Of a stretch of 64,000 bases of DNA, positions 36,213 through 45,513 are shown piece after piece (positions within the stretch are counted from its first letter, which is position 1; every line of letters starts with the position of its first letter). The position numbers were made by a program, and so were the translations under genes. Under the pieces are notes generated by a model that had not been told where the DNA came from, ran no database searches, and saw only the letters and a program-made list of their open reading frames with translations. The stretch comes from Lunularia cruciata. Lineage: Eukaryota; Streptophyta; Marchantiopsida; Lunulariales; Lunulariaceae. Location: the NCBI GenBank assembly GCA_948567375.1, contig OX419755.1, positions 77,026,931 to 77,090,930 of the forward strand, in the 5' to 3' direction.

Positions 36213-36450
36213 ATGGTGTTTTTTAGAAGGATCTTGTGCACCATGCCACTCCTGAACATTGATTGCACTATGGATCCAAGCTTGGCACTTGTATGTGCAA
36301 GCTTTTGGTGTATGTTATGTGGCTCTTCTAGTGGAGCTACTATTAGGTTGGTTTGTAATAGTTGTTTGAAGGGATGGCATATGGCATGTTTGACTCCTCA
36401 TCTCATAATGGTTCCTCAAGGATAGTGGTTATATCCTAGATGTACTTGAC
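36213..36450 (+). pseudogene. PHD-finger-like domain downstream of Ty3 integrase
   Basis: The ORF at 36213-36425 encodes the zinc-ligand series CMLCGSSSG, then VCNSCLKGWHMACLTP, that is C-x2-C-x11-C-x2-C-x4-H-x2-C, with the Trp just before the His that is typical of PHD fingers. After a TAG the next residues WLYPRC keep the final Cys but lose its partner. PHD fingers read histone H3 tails. The domain follows the integrase remnant by about 350 bases and precedes the 3' LTR-D at 36725, which is where chromoviruses carry a chromodomain. I infer it belongs to the element. A second copy is at 55505-55650. Confidence 0.65.
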
Positions 36451-36724
36451 CTATAGCTAGTTCACCCTTTATGTGGTACAGATTGCAAACAAGCAACTAA
36501 CAATGGGTCTCAATAGCACCTGGTCTCTTGATCTTTGCCCACCTAGGGCATATCACATACTTGGAGTAGATGGCTATTTGGAGTTAGAGAGACCTAATTA
36601 CCAACTACTGGGACAATTGTGGTACTTTAGAGTTCATGTATGACTTATATGTGAGTTGTGCTTCTAAAGTGTATGATGTTCATATTGTAGCAATGTATAT
36701 ATGCATGATAGTTGTCATGAAATT

Positions 36725-37130
36725 TGTAGCACCAAAGCTAGTTTGCCCATATGCTAGGATGATAGTGATGGAAATCATAGTTATTTTGGTAGTTGTTCAT
36801 GGACTACTTGTTGATGGTCAGATTTCATTTTAGGGCTATTGATCACATGGTGAGAATCCACTAATGCTTGCTCCGTTCACACTAGCGGATGTGCTATCAA
36901 AGGTATACCTCTATGCTCAACATTGTTAAGGCTAAAGGCCTAGGTTGAGCATAGAGGTATACCTTTGAAGTGCAGCTCCAAAGAGCTCACTTCTTTGATG
37001 TTGAGCCTTTGATTTCTTGGCTATGGTGGATAGAAGCCAACAAGCATCACTGGGAGTCCCTTAGCTAGAGTGGGCATGGCTTGATTATAATTAATGCTAA
37101 ATTTTTGGTAGATTTTTTAGTGAAGGATCA
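36725..37130 (+). repeat. LTR-D, 3' copy
   Basis: TGTAGCACCAAAGCTAGTTTGCCCATATGCTAG begins a repeat of 34383-34757. It contains a 25-bp perfect inverted repeat absent from the 5' copy. The right edge is approximate. Confidence 0.65.
36897..36968. repeat. Perfect 25-bp hairpin in LTR-D
   Basis: Left arm 36897-36921 and right arm 36944-36968 are exact reverse complements (core AAAGGTATACCTCTATGCTC), with a 22-base loop. The 5' LTR-D near 34550-34600 lacks the left arm. Confidence 0.92.
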
Positions 37131-37174
37131 AGTACAAATCTGATTTGATGGTGAGTCAAGTGGAAAAATGAACT

Positions 37175-37335
37175 GATTATTATTGCACTTTAGAGCTCAT
37201 ATATGATTTATGTATGAGTTGTGCTTCTATAGTGTATGTTGACAACAAAATGTTGTGTAGGAATATATATATATAGAGGTATACCTTTGAAGTGCAGCTC
37301 CAAAGAGCTCACTTCTTTGATGTTGAGCCTTTGAT
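37175..37335 (+). repeat. Partial duplicate of the pre-LTR and LTR-D segment
   Basis: 37175-37270 resembles 36613-36700 (TTTAGAGCTCATATATG, GAGTTGTGCTTCTA). Then 37273-37335 repeats 36951-37013 exactly for 63 bp, set between two short (TA)n tracts. Confidence 0.8.
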
Positions 37336-37344
37336 ATATATATA

Positions 37345-37890
37345 TATATGCACGACACCACTCCTAAGGGCTCCCTCTGCCGTGTGCCATCCATTGATGT
37401 CAATTGTGTGAACTCTCCAAGAGTAGTATGATGGTTGTAGGAGGTGTCTTAATACCAAAGAACATATGAACAAATGGGATCAAGGAGTGGATCTGATCTC
37501 CAACTAAGCAAAGAGCCCTCAACCATGTTGGATGAGAGATGGTAATGAAGGCATTGGTAACATCAACTTGGACCACTACCCAAGGTGGATGAATATTGAA
37601 GGATGCTTGAATGCTTGCAATAACCATCTTGCATCCCCAAAGAGTAGCCATAGTATGATGGGAAGACAACAAGGATGAGAAGGGCTGACGCAATTGTACA
37701 CAAAGAGTCCAAGAAACTAAATGCAACAAAAAACATCCCCAATGGCAATGGGGTGCACACATGAGGTCTCCTTTGCAAGAGCTAGGAAACAAGAAGCCCC
37801 AAAGAGATGAGTTGCTCCAAGGTGCACATGGCCTAAGGCAATGTGTTGACAAAAAGTAAAGAGAAGAGTAAATCAAGTTTTGGGGCATCT
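37345..37890 (-). pseudogene. Non-LTR reverse transcriptase fragment, motif A part
   Basis: The minus-strand ORF 37888-37400 encodes PPWVVVQVDVTNAFITISHP (37548-37590 for the core). This is RT palm motif A with the first catalytic Asp in VDVTNAF, followed by a LIPFVHMFFG-like segment. Past the stop, a GRGSP reading near 37370 may be the decayed QGDPLG motif B. It is truncated at the (TA)n junction near 37345. It belongs to the same family as 14880-15908 and 32941-34320, but is another part of the protein. Confidence 0.65.
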
Positions 37891-37932
37891 AAGGAGAGGC
37901 AATCTCATAGGTGCTCAAAAACCAGCTAGAGT

Positions 37933-37974
37933 AGCCCACCTATTTAGAACCCTATGGTTCTAAACATGTGGGCT
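37933..37974. repeat. 19-bp hairpin with 4-base loop
   Basis: AGCCCACCTATTTAGAACC, loop CTAT, then GGTTCTAAACATGTGGGCT; 17 of 19 pairs match. It directly abuts an LTR-B fragment. Confidence 0.85.
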
Positions 37975-38274
37975 GCTCATGGGCTCAACTCTTTTCAAAA
38001 AGTCAAGTTCTTAAAAGTCTAATTCTCAACTCTTTCTTAAAAGTCAAATAACTAGGAATAATACAAAGTCAATACACTAGAAGAAAAAATAATGATGCTT
38101 ACTCTTCTCCCTTCCTCTAGAATAAGCTCACCTTTATTTTAGCTAGGACTAACTCTAACTAATCATGACTAATGTAGAAGCTTAGCTAAAATCCATATAG
38201 ATAATATTTCACCACTACTTGCAATACCAAACTTAATATCTCTATAAATTATACATGCATCAACTGATGTTATA
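37975..38274 (-). mobile_element. LTR-B fragment, minus strand
   Basis: Collinear with 12130-12403: AGTCAAATAACTAGGAATAATAC, TCAATACACTA, TAACTAATCATGACTAATGTAG and the end TGATGTTATA. No purine tract follows, so this is a truncated copy. Confidence 0.7.
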
Positions 38275-38449
38275 GACTCGTTAAGCTATAACTCATTTGG
38301 CTAGTAATCATAGAGGAACAAAAGGAGATCCTCAATGGCAGATAGATGTAGGGTCTATAGAGTAGACAAAGTGTTAGAGGAGAAGAGCATTGTTGAGAGA
38401 GTGAGAGAGCCTAGGTTGCCCATTTGTACTCATCTACTTGACCTAACAT
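38275..38449. other. No feature recognised
   Basis: Short spacer between LTR-B and LTR-C fragments without identifiable motifs. Confidence 0.4.
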
Positions 38450-39182
38450 CAAGGGGCTACAAAGGCAATGATACTCTGGTATAGAGCATGGGGATGTTGA
38501 GACATTGTAATTTGCTTGGCTGCAGCTTGGGCCCTAATGGTGTACTCCTCTTGGAGGGTTACCCAATCTCCTCTCAAAAATCTACAAATCCTATAGGTAA
38601 TTTGACAATGTCCTAAGAATCTCCATGGGCTAGGAGTAATATATACTACTAGAAAGGGCCAATAAAGTCCAAGTGGAGAGATCTCTATCATGATCACCAG
38701 CCAAAATATCATTGAATAAGAGGGAGAGTGTGGAACCAATAAGAAGACACAATGGCATAGAAATCTATGTGCACATCTATGGTGTAAAAGTCCAAGATCA
38801 AGGCGAGAAATATGAGAATGGACGCTCACATTGGAATACTTGAATGAGAGAAAACTCTGAATGCCTAGCATGAGCTCTGGCTCTTGTATTTATAGGGATC
38901 ATACAAGGCTCTTGAGAAGCTTCCTTGAGCCGCTTTCTTGGAGTGCAAGCTAAGTTAATTGGGAAGCTTCTCAAGAAGCTTCCTTCTAGAAGTCACTTAC
39001 TTGGCATGCAAGCTAAGCTAGTTGGAACCTTCTAGAAGTTACTTACTTGAGGTGCAAGCTAAGCTAGCCAAGAAGCTTCCCAAGAAGCTTCCTAGATACT
39101 TTTGGAATGTTCTAGGCTCATTTGTCTTATTTGCTACTTTGTTAGCCCTACTAACTTTGTCACTAAACTCCATATTGTTACA
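38450..39182 (-). mobile_element. LTR-C, longest copy, minus strand
   Basis: The minus strand begins TGTAACAATATGGAGTTTAG at 39182 and runs through several AAGCTTC-rich sub-repeats. It then reaches CCCTATAAATACAAGAGCC, a good TATA box, as expected of an LTR promoter. The plus-strand copies at 22637 and 61688 match only its first 180 bases because LTR-A inserted there. The 38450 end is approximate. The ORF inside (38871-38449 minus) has no protein motif and is probably not a gene. Confidence 0.6.
38885..38896 (-). promoter_or_regulatory. TATA box of LTR-C
   Basis: The minus strand reads CCTATAAATAC about 290 bases into the LTR. Confidence 0.55.
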
Positions 39183-39411
39183 TATGGTCAACGCAAACTT
39201 GGGAGGAATGCTTAGAGAGGGTCCAAAGTGTGTAACCAAGAATACAAGTTTGGAGGAGTTTGTAGATCCACTATTGACATATGGTTATAAAGAGGTAGGA
39301 CTAGTGGTGGCTTCTGCTTGCATATGTAAGCAATAAGATTTGCTTCTATGATATGAAAGGCCAATCCCTACTCATGGAAAATCTAGACAAGATTGTGTAG
39401 GACATTGATAG
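39183..39411. other. No gene recognised
   Basis: Spacer between LTR-C and the solo LTR-A. The ORF at 39022-39336 crosses from LTR-C into it and has no motif. Confidence 0.4.
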
Positions 39412-39416
39412 AGTGG
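39412..39416. repeat. Target-site duplication AGTGG (left)
   Basis: AGTGG here and at 39997-40001 bracket the solo LTR exactly. Confidence 0.8.
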
Positions 39417-39996
39417 TGTAATTTTTTGAGGATAGGAGAACCTTCAAAACACAAAACTTCAGCCCTCAATACTCCAATGCCCCAAAGGAGCACCTTGTCT
39501 TTATCATTTAGTAAAGAGGATCTCCTCAAAGGAAGCTCCACCCTTGGATCAAATACATGGATTGGTGACCTATCAGTGAGCTCCACCCTTAGATTAGTTG
39601 CATGGATGGATGCATGTTGGTCCTTGTCCTATCTGGTTGGTCAAACAAGTTTGCTCAAAGAGAATCTTTATGGAATCATCCTATAGGAAGCTCAGAATAG
39701 CATGGGTGAGGTACCATTGGAAAGCTCTAGATGAGACAAATGGTGGGGAGAGAAGGCATACCTTCTTCTTAGATTGAAGGGAAAAATTTCATTTTCAATG
39801 CCTAATTTATCCGTTTAGGCCTCCAAAATTGGTTCTAAATTTTTTAGGGTGTTTTCAATACTTACTCTATTAGTGGAAGTACTCATTTTGGTGACATCTC
39901 TATCTGATCTACTTAGTCTATCATATATAACATCTTTCTAGATGTTACCAAGCAAATTTCCATCTCTAGATAATATGTCTAGTTAATGGTATTACA
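39417..39996 (-). mobile_element. Solo LTR-A with intact target duplication
   Basis: It starts TGTAATTTTTTGAGGATAGG and ends TGGTATTACA, with the LTR-A blocks in order (GCCCCAAAGGAGCACCTTGTC, CTATCTGGTTGGTCAAACAA, GGTACCATTGGAAAGCTC, TTCTAGATGTTACCAAG). It is about 580 bp, shorter than the 735-bp copies. It carries one U3 unit where the long copies carry two. AGTGG flanks both sides, so it marks an element lost by recombination between its LTRs. Confidence 0.88.
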
Positions 39997-40001
39997 AGTG
40001 G
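39997..40001. repeat. Target-site duplication AGTGG (right)
   Basis: Exact match to 39412-39416. Confidence 0.8.
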
Positions 40002-40207
40002 GATGTATGGATGTGATGATGACCATAATGTAGGAGAATGATCATGTGGAGGTGATAGTAGTGGGAGGAGGGTGTGGACGGGCCATGGGAGGAGAAGGAG
40101 GGATATGGGGTTAAGTGGTGGGGCATCCTCTATAAGGGAGTCACCCACTATAGAGCACATTGGTGGTATAGGAGAAGTACATGATCTAGGGATCAAAGGG
40201 ACTCCAT

Positions 40208-40331
40208 CTAGCAACTATGGGTGCATGTTGAAGCAAACAAGATAAGGGTTAATCCCTTGGTTGCACATACTAGCAACTATGGGTGCATGTTGAAGCAAAC
40301 AAGATAAGGGTTAATCCCTTGGTTGCACATA
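40208..40331. repeat. Perfect tandem duplication, 2 x 62 bp
   Basis: CTAGCAACTATGGGTGCATG to GGTTGCACATA is repeated head to tail without a difference, so it is recent. Confidence 0.95.
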
Positions 40332-40696
40332 CGTGGTGTGGGGTACCAAATGAGGAATGATGCCTAAGGTAGTCACTCTATGGCCTTGTGCTAGGGAGCA
40401 CAAGGGAGGCGGGAGGAGAGATGCTATTGAGGATGTGTACACCCTAAAGAGGACAAAGGAAAGACTTTATATCAAAATATAGAAGAGAAAGCGGCTAAGG
40501 CAGGTGAGAGGGTCTATATATGACCTCCAAATATCTCTTCAATGTCCAGTCTAATAGCAGGTCCAATTGTGCAACCGTGCCAAAAGAGCAAACCGTCTAG
40601 TAGAAGAACCTCCCATAGAAGAACCCCCTGTACAAGAATGCTATATGCTGCAAAATCCCTAATTATCATATGCACTTATACTGCTGAATTACCTAA

Positions 40697-40886
40697 TTGA
40701 TGTCCTACTTTGCTGCATCATTGTTTCTATGGTTGGGCTTCTGATTCTTCTCCTTGTTAGTCTCTATGTTGAATCAAACGGAGTACCAAAATTGATGTCC
40801 TACTTTGCTGCATCAGTGTCTCTATTGTTGGGCTTCTGATTCTTCTCCTTGTTAATCTCTGCCTTCGACTCCTAATTGCTTGAAAT
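40697..40886. repeat. Tandem duplication, 2 x 95 bp
   Basis: TTGATGTCCTACTTTGCTGC starts at 40697 and 40792. Both copies share GGGCTTCTGATTCTTCTCC. The last part of the second copy has drifted. Confidence 0.88.
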
Positions 40887-41287
40887 TACTTCTATTTGCA
40901 CTTGATTACTGCCAGTCGCCTTTGATTGCTCCTCCTCTCGTGTGTATTTTGTGAGCTAGATCTCCCCAATTTTTTATCTTCCGTCCGTCTTTCCTTAGCC
41001 TAAGTCCCCCATCTGTGCAACAGCACCCGTTGCTATTCGCTGAAGAGTACTCCCGTCCAGTCCAGATTATTAATTCATCACTACCTAAATTGTACCTGGT
41101 CCACCCGGAGTAGATTCGATCTAAAACATCTCACTTACCTACACACTCAAGCATTTCTCATTGATCACAAACGTGGTCGTGTTACCACTCAGGTATAGCA
41201 AATACTTCTAACTGCCCCCGAGCTCTTCTGGTCACTCTGTCCACTCCCCCATTCACTCTGTTCTTTGTGTGCATGCACTGTCAAACA

Positions 41288-41429
41288 GTACACACCCCTA
41301 CTCGAGCAAACAGTCAGCCCTTGTATTGGGCTCCTCTTTGTTCCCTCACTATCGAAAGGTACTCACCCCTACTCGAGCAACCAGTCAGACCTTAGTATTG
41401 GACTCCCATGCAATTGTTTCTCATGCTTT
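41288..41429. repeat. Tandem duplication, 2 x 71 bp
   Basis: GTAC(A/T)CACCCCTACTCGAGCAA begins at 41288 and 41359, followed by CAGTCAG and GTATTGG in both. Confidence 0.85.
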
Positions 41430-44400
41430 GACTGTGGATTGCACAATTTGTCACGATAATCCGAACTTCTCCCCCTAATTTTGATTGCTTACAAACGTTG
41501 TCCACGAAGTTCAGCGAGATTTTCTCAATTTCCTCATTGTGATGCAAAGAAAAATGAGGAATTAAAGTGGCATCTCAATTTTTCAACGTGACGCAAAGTA
41601 ACATGAGAGAATTAAATTAGCATTGAACTCTCTCGATCGCAATAGTAATGGGTATTTTCAAGGGAAAATGATGATATTTAATGGTAGATTAAAAGGTATG
41701 GCGTGGATCATTTTGCCCCCGAACGCAAGTCCCTAACGAGTTTCATGTGCAAACTCATCATAAACTTGCGAGAGATCATTTTTGTGAGATTTGTCGAACG
41801 CGAGCAATCCACATTTCACACATGTAGAACATTCACCCTTTGACACGAGTTTAAGGTTTGCTTAAGGACTTTGCGGACAACGATACAGTAATCCATATTT
41901 CTCAGGCTTGAATTCCCACGCCTGAGCCAGCTCGCACGAAAACAGTAACAGTGTAAGTCTTCTTTCTAGTTGAACAAATACATTATATAGATACTTACAT
42001 CAGATCATGTCCTCGTCGGATGTTGTGGCTGTTATCCATACATGTGAAATAACTGTGGAAAATACCAAACGTTTTGGCTTTCTTCAGAGTGGCAAACTGC
42101 CTTCGGCAAGAGAGCGGAAGTTATGTTCTACATAACTACGTTCTGTGTTGTCCCTGCCGAGTAAAGAACGCTGTAATTTCCACGTTCTTTAGTCGGGCAT
42201 GTTCCTCAAGTTACTATTGCTCGTTTCATTAAGACCTCAAAAGGATTAGCGAGTAAATTTCGGGTACTTCTATATCTCTTGAAAGCAATTTGTTTTATTT
42301 GAATTGACAACAACTTTTTTTTATTATTTGTTCGCGGTCGTCTACTTGGTTATTGCTTAACTTTTTGCCCGAAACGAGGTCTCAAAATCATCCTTTCTCA
42401 TTTAGTAAATCCCAGCGCGGGGCCATTGCCGACACCCAAAGGTCCAGAAGGGCATCGACTCAGTAAACTGCACTACGGGCCTCGTGACGCACAGAGTGCC
42501 TTTTGTTGTTTGGTCCCGGGTGCAGCGCCGAGTTAACAAACTGCACAATCCTACTCTTGACCGTGACCACCAGTGCCTTGGGTGGATACCTTGTTACTCT
42601 GGTCGTTTCTACAAGAACAAATAAATGCACACAACTAGAATTATACTTTGCAACCACCATGAATATTGAAGAATACAGTAATGCTAACTACTGCAAGAAG
42701 ACACGAGGAAAGAAGATAATACTTCTTGCAATAAAGCCAAAAGTACCTATATGACATAGAGGCTTTTTCATAATGATTGTCAAGGTAATCTTTCTTTTTG
42801 TAATGCACTTAGGTTATATACGGTATTTGATGCTTTTTTCATTGTACAAAGAGGTACTTGAGAAAACCTACATTACTGTGCATGGTAAGTGCTAATTACT
42901 TTTACAATGTATTTCAGTAAGAAAATAAGGACTAGGTAGAGAGAAGTCAGATCAAGTTTAATCCTCTATAGCAATATTTAATCATTAAGTGGATAACTTA
43001 CCAAATTATAAGAAAATGATGGTTTTCATGAGTAAATTTGTTGCTAGATGTATTTCATGATATGGCTTAACTCATAATTGGTGAAGATTACTCACAGCTA
43101 TTACCTTTAGTATACAAACATTGAGTAGTTTCTTCCCTCATTCAAGAAGATCCTGATTATAGATATTATACTGAATGTGTATTCTATGATGATAGGTTAA
43201 TCTTCCCGGATTGCCTATTTCTTTTCTGTGCAAGGCAGTCTTCTACCAAGAGAGAGAGGATTATAGTGTGGCTTGGTTACAAGTAGACTGTATGATTTTT
43301 TTAAGGAGGGAATATCTTCATTCTAACTCAGACTTTTATCCTCCTATAAACCGATATATAAAGCTGTACTTGATGTACATCCAAAGTCTATGGATACACC
43401 TCTAAATCTCAAGAACGATATAGTTAAGAAAGGTTGGAAGGACTCTAATGGTGATGATCATGGTGTTCTTTCTCAATGGAGTACACTCTAACCTTTCTTA
43501 AATATAGAAAAGCACAAAGATCTGGAATATATCATAGCATGTTGGGAGAAAAAAGCACACACGTTTTGAAGCTCTAGAGCTAGGAGTTGCATGGCATGTT
43601 GAAGCAAGAAAAAGCTTGGGGGATGGTTTCTGGCCAAGAAGGAATTCTGGTATTAGAATAAAAACTATGTCAAACAACAAGTAGAAAATTATACTTGCGG
43701 TTTGTAACTTTAGAGGATATTATTGAAGGTATAATCCGCATTTGATTCATTAGACTTATAAAAGATTTCATTGATAATATGAGAAATAGCTTGAAAGAGC
43801 ACTTGATTCATATAAATAAAGAAAGATAGTCCATCATTTACAACAAGTTTTGAATAGAATGTAAGCATCCAAAACACCATTCTCCCAATGCTGCTTATAT
43901 AAAAATTTATCTAGAAACACCATTCTGATCCTTCCAATGTCTAGATAAATACCAAATGTGTATAAACATATAAGGTTTGGAAGAAAGATCACTCACCTAG
44001 TTGCAAGTAAAATGTTCTAGAATAGAGTACCACAGATGCTTGTATCTTTTAGAAATCTAGAGCAAAATTTAGTTCTAAGCGAACTAAGGTACACCAAGAG
44101 CCAAGACAAATAGCACTACCTAAGCGAGAAACGTAATAAAACAAAAGAACTGTCTGATATTATTATGTTTTGATACTTGAGTTAGATCAGAAGTCTGTTT
44201 AACTCCTTTGAGGCTCTATGATATAATTTTAGTCAACTATTTGAGAAGATACAACTTAAATTGGATAAATATTGCTTACAGAATTGAATAGATATTATAT
44301 ATCAATTAAATTTGTTATCCCTTTGATTTAATATTTTTTAAAAATAACAATCTATTAAAATAATAATAATACTTTATATATTATCATAATTAATAAAAGG

Positions 44401-44810
44401 ATAATTTATAATTTGGAGTCCAAATTCCAATCCAAATGTTTGTCTAACCAAAAATATTTATTTGTAATCTGATTCTCCAATTTTCAATCCTGAATTGACC
44501 AACAAATTTGCATTACTCTACTGGCAGAGTAGTAACAGAGCAGGTTGATGATATCATACTGAATCATTTTGATTATGATGATTATTATCCAGTCAACATA
44601 ACAAGATAGTAATTGCTAATACATGAATTCATAACAAAAGATAATTATAGAAAATATTTAAGTGATAGATTGAAATTTTGCACTACAATTTAGAGAAATT
44701 TTTTTATTCAGTGCACATATCTCTCTATTTTACTTTCAAAATAAAGAGAATTTCTCTCTGATATTAAAATTATACTTTTTATGTCAAAATGTATTCATCT
44801 TATTAACATT

Positions 44811-44880
44811 GCAAATAGTAAATGCAAATGCAAATGAAAATAGCAAATGAAAATAGCAAATGCAAATGCAAATGAAAACA
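44811..44880 (+). repeat. Simple repeat based on AAATGC and AAATGAAAATAGC
   Basis: Irregular short-period tandem array, for example AAATGCAAATGCAAATGAAA. Confidence 0.85.
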
Positions 44881-45449
44881 CCTCACAAGAATTTGATAAA
44901 AGTGATAAAGGAATGAAAATCACCGATATAATCAATCTCAATGAGATACGGTTCACTTCAATAGCGCCTCTCCGATGCTTCTTCTTTCCAACATTGTGGG
45001 GTTCAGACTTCGACTTGACGGATTTTGACGGGTGATGGAGTTTTGCCTGTAAGATTAGATAAAAAGTTTGACTGGTCATGAAAATTTTACAGGTGATGAA
45101 AGGCTCAGGAGCACTCAGTTCTTTAAATTGGCGGCTTATATTACGGCCTGGATTCCATAGAGGATTACGGAAAGGAGTAATGAACCAGTTGACAATTTGG
45201 TAGTGGGCTTATGCCTTTCAGGAGAAAACGAAATGCCACTGATACAAGTGGACAAGAAAATATCTTCACTAATGCTTTCATCAAAGTTGATGGAATGTCC
45301 ATAACCCATGAACTTTGACAGGTCAAAATTTTAGATACCTGTAAAATATTTATAAATTCCACAAAAGATTTCACGGATTTCTACCGGGTTCGCACCAACT
45401 AGATCTGAATCTCCGTTTGGGGACAAATGGTGCCTAGCTCCATTTTTTA

Positions 45450-45513
45450 TTGTAATTTCTCTCCCTTGTACGGCTCGATGGGTCTTCCCGTCCTTCATGT
45501 GTTCTATGTGGTT
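45450..45513 (+). repeat. Copy of the CTCTCCCTTGT-CGGCT-GATGG motif
   Basis: TTTCTCTCCCTTGTACGGCTCGATGGGTCTTCCCGTCCTTC closely matches 48919-48966 and, inverted, 49415-49460. It may be an outlying copy of the inverted repeat at 48885-49493. Confidence 0.6.

Noticed and set aside
38449..38871. 140-codon minus-strand ORF
   Set aside because: It lies inside the LTR-C copy downstream of its TATA box and encodes no motif; chance ORF in an LTR.
42163..42193. AAAGAACG...CGTTCTTT hairpin as a heat-shock element or terminator
   Set aside because: A single 8-bp foldback without a nearby gene; too weak to call.
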